Shown: in pieces, positions 1 through 7,798 of the stretch | Position numbering within the stretch: position 1 is the stretch's first letter | Layout of the letters: each line of letters opens with the position of its first letter | Assembly (NCBI RefSeq): GCF_025699125.1 | Contig: NZ_JAILWC010000001.1 | Coordinates: forward strand, 476,204 to 540,203 | Direction: 5' to 3' | DNA from: Nitrosopumilus sp. | Lineage (GTDB): Archaea; Thermoproteota; Nitrososphaeria; Nitrososphaerales; Nitrosopumilaceae | DNA length: 64,000 nucleotides | Translations under genes and position numbers: made by a program | Notes under the pieces: generated by a model | The model's database searches: none | What the model saw: the letters and a program-made list of their open reading frames with translations, nothing else | What the model was told of the DNA's origin: nothing

Positions 1-174
1 TCACTTTGTTTTGATACAAGAATATGTGAACATTTTATCTTGACTGCCATGAATCTTTCATATTTTTCTATTTCTTAATTGTTTCTTATTTTATGATGAG
101 TTTGACTTGGATTCTAAAAGTTGTTTTTATATTGTGACAGAACTCTTTTTATTATATTCATAAACTATGATTAT

Positions 175-408
175 ATGGATGATGAATCCCCATCATTACT
201 GGTAAAATTCATGTTCAAGGGTGATAAAAAATCAGAAATTGCATTGCTTACATTTGAACAATATTCCAACATCAAAGATTTGCCAATTACCAAAGAATGT
301 AAAATAGTCAAGAATGAAAAACCTACATTGTCAAAAAATGACGTTGCAGCAATAAACAAAAAAATTGCAAAACTATCTAAAACTCATACACAGTTTTTTT
401 CTGAGTGA
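175..408 (+). CDS. Conserved hypothetical protein, 77 aa
   Basis: A small soluble protein with no signal peptide or membrane segment and a lysine-rich second half. I do not recognise the family. The frame stays open upstream to a TTG at 121, but those extra residues are hydrophobic and aromatic and look non-coding, so I prefer the ATG at 175, which opens with an acidic MDDESP stretch. It stands alone, reading towards a minus-strand membrane protein. Function unknown. Confidence 0.6.
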   Translation: MDDESPSLLVKFMFKGDKKSEIALLTFEQYSNIKDLPITKECKIVKNEKPTLSKNDVAAINKKIAKLSKTHTQFFSE

Positions 409-501
409 TCTTTGTTACTATGATAATTTGTTTTATAATCAAAAGTTTATTTGCATCATTGTTAAATTTTTTAACTGTAGTTTGAATTAAAAAATAATGA
501 T

Positions 502-1263
502 CTAAATGGTTTTTCTATGGTTATACATTGCATACAAAATTATCAAGTACCCGGAATACCAGAAAATATTTACTGGATGTCCTAATGAATATTCATCTAG
601 TAATTCTATATAATAATACCATACATCTCCACTTACAATTAAAATAATTCCTATGACTATTAATATCCATGATGCTCCCACTATTCCTCCTCTAAAAATC
701 AACGCAGTGTGAATTGAAATTCCTAGAGCGATTGATGTGGCACCTACAAAAATTAAACCATACAAAAAGTCAAAATTAATTTCTTCAGTAAATGTAAGTA
801 AAAAATATGATCCTGTGATTGTTAATGGAATGGTGATGAGTGAGATTTTTTTTAACTTGCTTGTTTCAGATGAAAAAAATCTGATATTGACAATCATGAA
901 AAAAATTATGCCTGGATAAAATAAGAAAAAAAATACATCGGCAATTGAGGGATATGGATCAAGGTTGAGAAATTGCTCATAAATAAAATATGTCAACTCT
1001 CCTAGAAATATCCCCATTAATGCAATGCCTAACGTGATAAATGCTTTATAATACACTAGTGTGCTGTCATATTTTTTTGAAGTGATAAAAGCAAAAATGC
1101 TTGCTGAAAAAGGAATTGCCATTGAAAATGCATAAACATACATGTCTGGATCCTCTAAATTATTCACCAAATAATGAAATCCAATAACTCCAAGAACAAT
1201 TACTGCTATTATTTTTAAATTAATTGAATTTTTTAATTTATCTGGTACTATATCTACACTCAT
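502..1263 (-). CDS. Polytopic membrane protein, about 8 TM helices, unknown function
   Basis: A 253-residue integral membrane protein. Hydrophobic segments of helix length occur at roughly residues 15-35, 43-62, 70-95, 105-125, 138-156, 163-187, 195-220 and 230-248, with short polar loops and a charged N-terminus. No catalytic motif, metal-binding cluster or transporter signature that I recognise is visible. It lies 13 bp downstream of a YkgJ-type cysteine-cluster gene on the same strand and may be co-transcribed with it. It is most likely a lineage-specific membrane protein; I cannot assign a substrate. Confidence 0.7.
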   Translation of the reverse strand: MSVDIVPDKLKNSINLKIIAVIVLGVIGFHYLVNNLEDPDMYVYAFSMAIPFSASIFAFITSKKYDSTLVYYKAFITLGIALMGIFLGELTYFIYEQFLNLDPYPSIADVFFFLFYPGIIFFMIVNIRFFSSETSKLKKISLITIPLTITGSYFLLTFTEEINFDFLYGLIFVGATSIALGISIHTALIFRGGIVGASWILIVIGIILIVSGDVWYYYIELLDEYSLGHPVNIFWYSGYLIILYAMYNHRKTI

Positions 1264-1276
1264 GATAATACAATTT

Positions 1277-1774
1277 TTATCTTGTATTAAAATTGATTTT
1301 CACTTTTCTTAATTTGATATATTTGTAGGATTTATCTGACGCGTCTAGTCGACCAAGATCTGCAAATGCATCTAAATGTTCTATCACATCTTGTGTTATC
1401 ACCTCTTTTTCCAATATTTTTAAAATTTCTTCAGACCATGTCCAATCTGCATTTTCATTACATGAGTAAACTATCCACGTATATTTTCCGTTTATCTTGT
1501 AAATATCAAATGGAAACAATTTACAATCAAATGGTCTTGTTTGATAGATGGTGCATCCTTGAGCATTGTTCCAAAAAATGCATTCATTTGTATCTTTTTT
1601 CTTTTTAAGTGCATATCCTTTGATATTTTTTATTAATACTTTATCGGCAAAATATTCATCTTTTATTTTTTTTATGTTTTGAAATTCATTTGGTGTCAAA
1701 AACGGAGTTACATAATCATTACAACATGATTTATGATCACATTTTTCACATAATCCATTCCATACATCTTTCAC
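1277..1774 (-). CDS. YkgJ-family cysteine-cluster protein (Fe/Zn-binding)
   Basis: A 165-residue protein of the YkgJ/CxxCxxCC type, a family thought to chelate zinc or iron or to hold an Fe-S cluster. Visible features are an N-terminal CEKCDHKSCC cluster (about residues 9-18), then the family's central pattern: a Cys before FW (C65), the CTIY element near residue 74, RPFDCKLFPF around 80-90 and a late Cys near 104. Length is normal for the family. Starts at ATG 1774. It precedes the membrane protein gene at 502-1263 by 13 bp, so the pair is probably one transcript. The exact biochemical role is not established for the family. Confidence 0.8.
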   Translation of the reverse strand: MKDVWNGLCEKCDHKSCCNDYVTPFLTPNEFQNIKKIKDEYFADKVLIKNIKGYALKKKKDTNECIFWNNAQGCTIYQTRPFDCKLFPFDIYKINGKYTWIVYSCNENADWTWSEEILKILEKEVITQDVIEHLDAFADLGRLDASDKSYKYIKLRKVKINFNTR

Positions 1775-1829
1775 AAGAAATACTTCCTAAATTTATTTTG
1801 TTTATGAAATTTTATTTTTATAGCCATGC

Positions 1830-2327
1830 CTATAAAATATTGTGTGGTTTGTACTCTCCATGATTTTTTAACCTGTTAAATCTTTTTAACACGAATTCTG
1901 CAGTTTCTTTGACATCTATGTTTGGATCATTTAATGCCAATTTGATCTTCTCTTCAACTTCAAACGCTCTCATCAATCCTAAGGCTTCAATTGCCTCATG
2001 TTTTGACAATATGCTCTTATCATTTAATGATATTTCTAACAATAGGGGAATTTTGTCTCTCAAATTTCTTGCAGCGATTTGAAAACTAGCTTCATGTTTT
2101 ACTACTCCGTTAGTATCATTTCTTAATACCCATTCCATGAGATCTGCAACTTTTTTGCGCATTCTATCATTGTTGTTGGTATCCTCAGCTAATTCCCCAG
2201 CTAGCCAAACTGCATCCCATCGTTTAGATTCGTCTTGTTCCTGTTTCAACACTTCTTCACAATAATTGAATCTCTCTTCATTAGGCATATTTCTAATGTT
2301 TTCCTCATCAAAAATCTGAATGGGCAT
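1830..2327 (-). CDS. HEAT-repeat protein with His-Glu dyads, half-size deoxyhypusine-hydroxylase-like
   Basis: A 165-residue all-helical protein made of HEAT-like repeats. Two successive repeats carry His-Glu dyads, KHEASF at residues 77-82 and KHEAIEALG at 109-117, so the dyads (H78/E79 and H110/E111) are 32 residues apart. Eukaryotic deoxyhypusine hydroxylase (DOHH) holds a diiron centre with four HE dyads arranged as two such pairs in a protein of about 300 residues; here one pair is present in a half-length protein. Whether it is a hydroxylase is inference: phycobilin-lyase-type and other HEAT proteins are alternatives. A deoxyhypusine synthase family gene lies at 26364-27443 in the same window. 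Single gene, no clear operon partner. Confidence 0.7.
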   Translation of the reverse strand: MPIQIFDEENIRNMPNEERFNYCEEVLKQEQDESKRWDAVWLAGELAEDTNNNDRMRKKVADLMEWVLRNDTNGVVKHEASFQIAARNLRDKIPLLLEISLNDKSILSKHEAIEALGLMRAFEVEEKIKLALNDPNIDVKETAEFVLKRFNRLKNHGEYKPHNIL

Positions 2328-2399
2328 ATCCCAAATTTGGGAATGACTATTTATTAAAAATTCCTGTTATTCCCATAAAAAAAACTAATAAACTAGATA

Positions 2400-3020
2400 A
2401 TGTATGAATATGTGATGTCTGGGTTAGATCATTTGTTAGCAAAATCTCTTAACGAAATCATTGCAAAAAATCTGGGTGCAAAAACTGTAAAAAAAATAGA
2501 TGACCGTTTATTTGAAAAATTTGGACTTTCGATCACTCAATCTATAGAAGAATTTGATAAACTAGATCTTGTGCTGAGAGAATTTTTTGGAAAAGGTGCT
2601 GATGGAATAGAGAAAAAAATATTTGAAAATATTTTTCATACAAAATCCAACAAATCAAAAGATCATTGGTATACTTTGTCTGATTCATACGTAAACTCTG
2701 TCATTTTACAGGCGTTTGGTGATTTAGAAAAGAAGAAAATAATCGAGTCAGTTTCAAGTTCACCAAAAATAATTAATGATATTTTGAAGGACTGTCAACT
2801 ACCTAGAACTTCTGGATATCGAAAAATAAACAGTCTAATTGATGACGGACTGATATATCAAACAGAACAAATCGTTGTTGACAATAAAAAAATCAACAAA
2901 TATGCTTGTGCATTTAGTAACTTGAAAATTAACATTGAAAAAGACAAGTTGACTGTTGATGTTCAATTATCTGATTCTGATATTCTCAAAAGCTCGATCT
3001 TTCAAACAATCCAAATTTAA
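2400..3020 (+). CDS. Putative winged-helix transcription regulator
   Basis: A 206-residue protein with two parts. Residues 1-85 form a helical module (conserved-looking LLAKSLNEIIAKNLG start, then a stretch around a KFGLSITQSI core) that I recognise only as a thaumarchaeal regulator-type N-terminal domain. Residues 95-190 resemble a winged helix: the ILKDCQLPRTSGYRKINSLI segment is a helix-turn-helix with a recognition helix, followed by a short wing. No signal peptide. It starts at ATG 2400, very close to an A-rich stretch, consistent with a short or absent leader. Target genes unknown; it stands just upstream of the EamA transporter gene. Confidence 0.65.
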   Translation: MYEYVMSGLDHLLAKSLNEIIAKNLGAKTVKKIDDRLFEKFGLSITQSIEEFDKLDLVLREFFGKGADGIEKKIFENIFHTKSNKSKDHWYTLSDSYVNSVILQAFGDLEKKKIIESVSSSPKIINDILKDCQLPRTSGYRKINSLIDDGLIYQTEQIVVDNKKINKYACAFSNLKINIEKDKLTVDVQLSDSDILKSSIFQTIQI

Positions 3021-3080
3021 TTTATTAAACAATAAGATCACACTATTAAAGCATGACATTGATCCCAGATGTGGGATTAA

Positions 3081-4115
3081 TTGAAAATTAAACTCTGCAG
3101 CAAAAAGTCACAATATGGATATTATTTTATCATACTTGCAGCTATGCTTTCATCCCTTGTACATGTGTTGTCAAAACCCCTATTGGACATGGGGTTAAAC
3201 ACAATGGAAATTAATCCTATTTTCATGACCTTTTTAATTTACATGATCTGTACGGCTTTTTTTACGCCTATAGCACGTAAAACTGACGCAATTAGTAAAT
3301 TCTCTCAAAAAGATATTTTGTTTATGGCTTTAATTGGATTATCTGAGGTAGCTGCACTTTCAACATATTTTTTTGGTCTACAAAACTCATCTGCAGTAAA
3401 CGCATCTATTTTTAGTAACAGTGAAATCATTTTTTCATTAGTTCTTGCAATGGTCATTTTCAAAGAACGAATTAACATAAAAGAATGCATCCCTTTTTCT
3501 ATGATCATCATTGGAATGATGATAATTCCAATCGGAAATAATATTTATCAAAATGGAATGAATTTTGAGCACCTAGCTACCGGTGATCTTTTGATTATTC
3601 TTTCTGGGCTTCTTTATGCTGCTGATATTACAATTTGCAAGTATGTGGGCGACAAATATGATACTAGAAGAGTAACACAGATTACTTCATTTTTTTGTGC
3701 AATAATTGCACTATCATTTTTATTCTTACTTGAAATTCCAATGGATTTTGAGTTAGAATATATTCCAAATATTGTACTCATTTCTATATTTGGTACTGGT
3801 ATGTCTACTCTGTTATTTTTTGCAGGATTAAAATTAATTGGTGCTGTAAGAACTGTTTTGTTATATTCTACAACTTCAGTATTTGGAATTATTTTTGCCG
3901 GTGTATTTCTATCTGAACAAATTACAGTCATTGATTTAATTTCTCTGGGAATTACTCTTATCGGTATATTCTTTTTGAGAAATAAATTGGCAGAATCTGA
4001 ATCTGCAGATCCTGAATTAGAATGCAGTTCTATTAAAAATAATGATGATAAATTTGAGCATAAATTTAATGAAACCTCTGCAAAAAACAATCCAAAAACT
4101 GTGATTTCTCTGTAA
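3081..4115 (+). CDS. EamA/DMT-family transporter
   Basis: A 344-residue drug/metabolite transporter superfamily protein with two tandem EamA domains (about residues 18-150 and 165-300), each of five hydrophobic helices, ten in all. These proteins export or exchange small metabolites at the cytoplasmic membrane; the substrate cannot be told from sequence. The C-terminal 45 residues are polar and charged and form a cytosolic tail. The start is TTG at 3081, giving a short basic MKIKLCSKKSQYG leader before the first helix; no ATG lies nearby. Preceded by the winged-helix gene on the same strand (60 bp gap), a possible regulator-target pair. Confidence 0.88.
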   Translation: MKIKLCSKKSQYGYYFIILAAMLSSLVHVLSKPLLDMGLNTMEINPIFMTFLIYMICTAFFTPIARKTDAISKFSQKDILFMALIGLSEVAALSTYFFGLQNSSAVNASIFSNSEIIFSLVLAMVIFKERINIKECIPFSMIIIGMMIIPIGNNIYQNGMNFEHLATGDLLIILSGLLYAADITICKYVGDKYDTRRVTQITSFFCAIIALSFLFLLEIPMDFELEYIPNIVLISIFGTGMSTLLFFAGLKLIGAVRTVLLYSTTSVFGIIFAGVFLSEQITVIDLISLGITLIGIFFLRNKLAESESADPELECSSIKNNDDKFEHKFNETSAKNNPKTVISL

Positions 4116-4136
4116 CTTCTGCACGAGGCCGTCTTA

Positions 4137-4149
4137 TTATATATAATAA
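4137..4149 (+). promoter_or_regulatory. TATA-box-like element before the receiver gene
   Basis: A run of alternating T and A (TTATATATAATAA-like) sits about 40 bp upstream of the ATG at 4185. This matches an archaeal TATA box with transcription starting about 25 bp downstream and a leader of roughly 15 nt. Assignment is by base composition and spacing only. Confidence 0.5.
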
Positions 4150-4184
4150 AAGATTAACTTAATACTTAGTTATCAATACCAAAT

Positions 4185-4574
4185 ATGGGATTGATAACCA
4201 AAAAATGCGTAATTATAGATGACGATGTTCAAATCACCGAACTTTTTTCAGAATTATTGGTACTTCTTGGTTTGAAAATTTTAGCAATAGGCCATAATGG
4301 ATTGGATGCGATAGACCTCTTTTCAAAACACAAGCCAGATATTTTATTTATGGATGTTGAAATGCCAAAATTAAACGGAATTGAAGCATTAAAAGAAATT
4401 AAAAAAATTGATTCATCTGCAAAAGTGATAATTATTACTGGAAATACGTCTGGTGATTGTGAAAGAATTTTACAAGATAATGGGGCTACTGCAATTATTT
4501 ACAAACCATTTGATATTCAAAAAATCAAACAATTAATTGAGCACTTTGATAACCCTGTCTCAATGTATACTTGA
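4185..4574 (+). CDS. Stand-alone response regulator receiver (CheY-like)
   Basis: A 129-residue single receiver domain with no output domain. The acidic pocket is visible at D12-D14 (IIDDD), the phospho-acceptor is D57 in FMDVEMP, the switch Thr is T85 in IIITG and the conserved Lys is K107 in KPF. It should be phosphorylated by a histidine kinase and act by binding a partner protein, as CheY or Spo0F do. No kinase gene is nearby in this window, so the partner is unknown. Starts at ATG 4185 with a TATA-like element about 40 bp upstream; it converges on the flavin-fold gene at 4589. Confidence 0.93.
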   Translation: MGLITKKCVIIDDDVQITELFSELLVLLGLKILAIGHNGLDAIDLFSKHKPDILFMDVEMPKLNGIEALKEIKKIDSSAKVIIITGNTSGDCERILQDNGATAIIYKPFDIQKIKQLIEHFDNPVSMYT

Positions 4575-4588
4575 TTCTACATAATATT

Positions 4589-4987
4589 CTATTTTAATCC
4601 CCAACTCACTTTGTTGCTTGGAATAATTTTCAGAAATGGTGCTTCATTCTCAGTCCATGGATCTCTTCGTACCCATTCAAATTTTTTATCAAATACATCA
4701 TAGTATTTTTTAAATTCAGGACCACTATCAATAATTTCTGTTTTCCCTTGAATGCAAACAGCTTTATGATTTCCTGATTTGTATATGTCTACAACTATCC
4801 CTGTGTTTGGATTTAATTTTATGTTTGAAAATGTTCGTGTATTGTAATCTGTTGCAACTAAAATGACGTTGTCTTTGAATACATACGATACAGGTTTTAC
4901 ATGTGGTATGTCGTTATGTGATGTAGCAATTCTTGCCTCTTCTAGCGATTCTAGAAAATCTGTTTCATTTTTGGTAAATTCTATCAA
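4589..4987 (-). CDS. Pyridoxamine 5'-phosphate oxidase-like FMN-binding protein
   Basis: A 132-residue split-barrel protein of the PNPOx-like flavin-binding superfamily. The pattern starts with a short helix (TDFLESLEEARIATSHNDIPHVKPVSYVF, split across residues 8-37), then strand residues VATDYNTRTFSNIKLNPNTGIVVDIY, typical of the FMN-phosphate binding region, and an IQGKTEII strand. It is likely a small flavin- or F420-dependent oxidoreductase; substrate unknown. Its ATG overlaps the stop of the upstream gene (4984-5262) by 4 nt, so the two are translationally coupled. Confidence 0.8.
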   Translation of the reverse strand: MIEFTKNETDFLESLEEARIATSHNDIPHVKPVSYVFKDNVILVATDYNTRTFSNIKLNPNTGIVVDIYKSGNHKAVCIQGKTEIIDSGPEFKKYYDVFDKKFEWVRRDPWTENEAPFLKIIPSNKVSWGLK

Positions 4988-5262
4988 CTGAATATTCGTT
5001 CTCTTATGTCAGGAATGTGTTTGTATACTATGTCTCTGATTTTCATCTGATCTTCTGTGGTGGGAATCTCTTTTTGTGAACTGAGTATTGCACCGCCCAT
5101 TCCAAGTGCCATGCCCATTACAATTCCATAAACAAATTCTTGTGGATTTTCTACTTTGAGTATATCCTTGTTTTCTTTAATGTCTTGCAAATAAGCTGGA
5201 ATAGTTGATACTGCGCCATTAATTACTTGAATAATAATTTCTTCTAAAGGATCTTCACTCAT
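4984..5262 (-). CDS. Conserved hypothetical protein, 92 aa, coupled to the PNPOx-like gene
   Basis: A short acidic-to-neutral protein with a glycine-rich hydrophobic patch (GIVMGMALGMGGAIL, about residues 47-61) that could be an amphipathic or membrane-associated helix. I do not recognise the family. I use the ATG at 5262 (MSEDPLEE) instead of the in-frame codon at 5334, because the longer form would overlap the divergent DUF2203 gene and adds basic residues unlike a normal start. It overlaps the next gene by 4 nt, so it is probably expressed with the flavin-fold enzyme. Confidence 0.6.
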   Translation of the reverse strand: MSEDPLEEIIIQVINGAVSTIPAYLQDIKENKDILKVENPQEFVYGIVMGMALGMGGAILSSQKEIPTTEDQMKIRDIVYKHIPDIRERIFS

Positions 5263-5334
5263 ATGGCATTTTCGATATGAATTATTAATAAATTTGTGCC
5301 TAAGATTTTTAATCCTGCCTTCCTGAGAAAACAT

Positions 5335-5736
5335 ATGTTCTCTTTTTTTACCACCAATGAGGCTAATGCCGCTCTTCCAGACGTGATAAAAAAATTCGAG
5401 TATGCGTTATCGAAAAAGAACGAAGTATCAAAATTAGAGCAACAACTGCAAATGTGCATTTCTACTACCAACTCCTTTGAAGAATTCATCACTCTGAAAC
5501 AGAAATTAAATTCGGCAGTAACTAAATTCTATGAGGCGGTTGAGATTCTTGAAAGTACTGGCGTGTCTGTCAAAAGTATTGAGCAAGGGCTGCTTGATTT
5601 TCCTTCAAAGAGATTTGATGAAGAGGTTTGGCTGTGCTGGAAATATGGGGAAACAGAAATAAAATTTTGGCATGAGAAAGACTCTGGTTTTATGGGCCGA
5701 AAACCCATAGAGGTCAGTGATGAATCTTTAGTGTGA
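5335..5736 (+). CDS. DUF2203 family protein
   Basis: A 133-residue protein matching the DUF2203 family. The N-terminal FTTNEANAALPDV motif and the C-terminal block VKSIEQGLLDFPS, LCWKYGE, WHEKDSGFMGRKPI are the family's hallmarks, separated by a helical hairpin. Function of the family is unknown; it is widespread in bacteria and archaea. I start at ATG 5335 because family members begin with the MxxFTxxEA element; a GTG at 5296 would add 13 residues. Its stop overlaps the end of the convergent TrmB gene by 9 nt. Confidence 0.85.
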   Translation: MFSFFTTNEANAALPDVIKKFEYALSKKNEVSKLEQQLQMCISTTNSFEEFITLKQKLNSAVTKFYEAVEILESTGVSVKSIEQGLLDFPSKRFDEEVWLCWKYGETEIKFWHEKDSGFMGRKPIEVSDESLV

Positions 5737-6585
5737 CTGGTCTTCGCTTGTCTTTTTGATAAAATTTTTGACATCTATGGTTTTGAGTGGCTTTGATGAA
5801 TCCCATAGAAATGAACACAATGTGAAAATGTTGTCAACCATTTCATTTGAATTTGTACATAATGAAAAGTCTGAATCTGAACCTGAGTGCTGAGAGGATG
5901 CAGCATGATCTGACATTATCATTTTTTTGTCTTTCTGCACCACTATTCTTCCCTTTGATGGCAGCTTGCCAATTTTTGTTTCAGTCGCATTGAATCTTTT
6001 GACAAATGGCGCCAGTTTTGGATCATTCATATCTACAAGTAATCTCACTTTGCCGCCGTTTTTTTCACAAATACTGATTTTTTCTGGGATTGTGCTGTGG
6101 TACATTCTGGATACATCGTCAAGTGTTGTGGCAATGTATATTGTATCCTCTGAATTTTCAATTAATTGCGCAATGTCGGCGTAGATGTTCTGACGTCCTT
6201 GAACAACTCTAAATGTTGGAACGGTGTTGATTTGGTTTGATGTGATTTCCTCATTGATTTTATCGATGATTGCCTCCCCTAATTTTTTGATTTTATTTAC
6301 CTCGTCTTCTTTTTTACTCAAGGCAATTTTAAGCGCATCATGAGGGTCTGATGCAATACATAATTTGGGACTGGATAATGTAGTTGAGATAATATTTCTA
6401 TTAACTAACCTGTCTACTGTTCTGTACATTCTTGCTCTATCAATATCAAGCTCTTTTGCAAGTGCACTTGCAGTAATTGGACCTGCTCTGAGTAAATTTA
6501 GATAAACTTTAGCTTCCAAGTCATCAAGATCTAAAATCTCTTCTAACTCTGTTGCTATTCTACTTACTTGATCTTGGTAAGACAT
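5728..6585 (-). CDS. TrmB-family transcriptional regulator, paralogue 1
   Basis: A 285-residue regulator. Residues 10-85 are a TrmB-type winged helix: LEAKVYLNLLRAGPITASALAKELDIDRARMYRTVDRL is the typical start with the helix-turn-helix over ASALAKELDIDRARMYR. Residues 85-120 are a coiled linker, and 125-265 form a phospholipase-D-like effector domain (FRVVQGRQNIY, then IYIATTLDDVSRMYHS). TrmB proteins in other archaea sense sugars or other metabolites. The protein is clearly paralogous to 35234-36091: both share SSPKLCI, FRV(V/I)QG, RMYHS(T/D)IPEKI and the GKLPS(K/N)GRI segment. Effector unknown. Starts at ATG 6585. Confidence 0.9.
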   Translation of the reverse strand: MSYQDQVSRIATELEEILDLDDLEAKVYLNLLRAGPITASALAKELDIDRARMYRTVDRLVNRNIISTTLSSPKLCIASDPHDALKIALSKKEDEVNKIKKLGEAIIDKINEEITSNQINTVPTFRVVQGRQNIYADIAQLIENSEDTIYIATTLDDVSRMYHSTIPEKISICEKNGGKVRLLVDMNDPKLAPFVKRFNATETKIGKLPSKGRIVVQKDKKMIMSDHAASSQHSGSDSDFSLCTNSNEMVDNIFTLCSFLWDSSKPLKTIDVKNFIKKTSEDQSH

Positions 6586-6876
6586 CCTTTCTCTCTCATC
6601 TCTTTTAACCTAGACTCGTTTTGTTTAATGGCATTTAGTATTTTCGCAGAATTTGCCAGTTTCACAAAATATAATTTTCCTGTCATCGATGCAAAATTTA
6701 GATCAAAATAGAACTAAAGGTTCTGTTTGTACAATAGCACACACAAAAAACAAAATATGTTGTTTTTAAATCACAACAAAATGTTTTACTAAGATGAACA
6801 AAAAATATTCATGCGTTTTTTGATATTTTCTTTTTTCACATCTGACAATTTTTTTAAAAAATGTCCCAATTGAGAA
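6586..6876. other. Intergenic region between TrmB and the pilus genes, 291 bp
   Basis: No convincing ORF. This holds the promoter side of the TrmB gene and the 3' side of the pilus platform operon. Bases 6711-6725 form a short inverted repeat (AGAAC, five-base spacer, GTTCT) inside which lies a 12-mer also present upstream of the second TrmB gene. The rest is AT-rich with A and T runs. Confidence 0.6.
6716..6727. promoter_or_regulatory. 12-mer AAAGGTTCTGTT shared with the other TrmB upstream region
   Basis: The same 12 bases occur at 35085-35096, each time about 130-150 bp upstream of a TrmB paralogue's start codon, although the orientation relative to the gene differs. Here it overlaps an AGAAC/GTTCT inverted repeat. 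It may be an operator for autoregulation; chance remains possible. Confidence 0.25.
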
Positions 6877-7794
6877 CTAGACTACGTTAAATGCAATTAC
6901 TGATATTACAATCATCACAACAACATGTTTTGTACCTGCAACATATGACCCTGACCCAATCTTCCCTGCCGCTAATCCCCCAAAGACTGCCTCAATTATT
7001 GCCATGTTGAACAATCCTGACTCTAATTGGGCAATATCCATGCTGGCAAGCGAGCCAAACAATCCTTCTGTACCGCTGCCTGATGCAAGTAGCCCCTCCT
7101 GAACTTTTTCAATTTCAGTGAAAAAGCTAGTTGTTAGCAAAACTGCTACTGCTAAAAACACTGCAAATGAAATGTATATTGTGTATGTGTATGGTTGCAG
7201 TGCCGATTTTCTGCTCTTTTCGATATTTTGCATGTCTGAAACGTGTTTTTGAATCATTTCGAGGTTTTCAGATACATCTCCGCCAATTTTCATTGCCATC
7301 TCTAGTAGAACTGTGACCCTTCTTGCAACTCTAGTTCCTGTCCTTTCTGCAAAATTCTCAAATGCATCTTCGATTGGTGTTCCCCAACTAATGTTGGCTC
7401 TAAGATTTCTCAGTTCTGGTGTTAATGCTCCGAGATTTCTTTCACCTGCTTGCTCTATTGCTTTGATCAGGTTTGCACCACTCTGAACAGAACTTAACAA
7501 TGCAAGCAAAAAAACTGGGAGATTCCTATCTATGCTGTCTCTTCTTTGTACTTCTTTTAGTTGGTGAATGGTTAATGGAATGACTCCTACAAGTATCCCA
7601 AAGATTAATCCTATATCTCTGATTGTTGTAGATTCAGAAAATCCTGAAAAATAGAAACTCATTGAAATTACACTAGTAGCTGCAATGATAGAAAATAACC
7701 CTGTCTTTAGAATTTCATTTTTTAATATTGATTTTCTAGGTTCAATCACTGCAATCTTTCTTCTTTTAATTTTTCTTTTTTGTTTGCTTTCCAT
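6877..7794 (-). CDS. Type II secretion F-domain platform protein (TadC/FlaJ-like), second copy
   Basis: A 305-residue integral membrane protein of the T2SF superfamily, the inner-membrane platform on which type IV pilus ATPases act. Hydrophobic helices lie near residues 32-52, 57-77, 205-228 and 260-305; between them is a cytoplasmic helical F domain (about 90-195) with the family-like pattern FLLALLSSVQSGANLIKAIEQ and TRVARRVTVLLEMAMKIGGD. It lies 4 bp after a second F-domain gene (7799-8719), which follows the ATPase by 2 bp. Two separate platform proteins (as in Tad systems, TadB plus TadC) distinguish this from an archaellum, which has a single FlaJ. Starts at ATG 7794. Confidence 0.88.
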   Translation of the reverse strand: MESKQKRKIKRRKIAVIEPRKSILKNEILKTGLFSIIAATSVISMSFYFSGFSESTTIRDIGLIFGILVGVIPLTIHQLKEVQRRDSIDRNLPVFLLALLSSVQSGANLIKAIEQAGERNLGALTPELRNLRANISWGTPIEDAFENFAERTGTRVARRVTVLLEMAMKIGGDVSENLEMIQKHVSDMQNIEKSRKSALQPYTYTIYISFAVFLAVAVLLTTSFFTEIEKVQEGLLASGSGTEGLFGSLASMDIAQLESGLFNMAIIEAVFGGLAAGKIGSGSYVAGTKHVVVMIVISVIAFNVV

Positions 7795-7798
7795 TTTT

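Noticed and set aside
3614..4090. 158-codon minus-strand frame inside the EamA gene
   Set aside because: Mirror of transmembrane coding sequence; the plus-strand transporter explains the frame.
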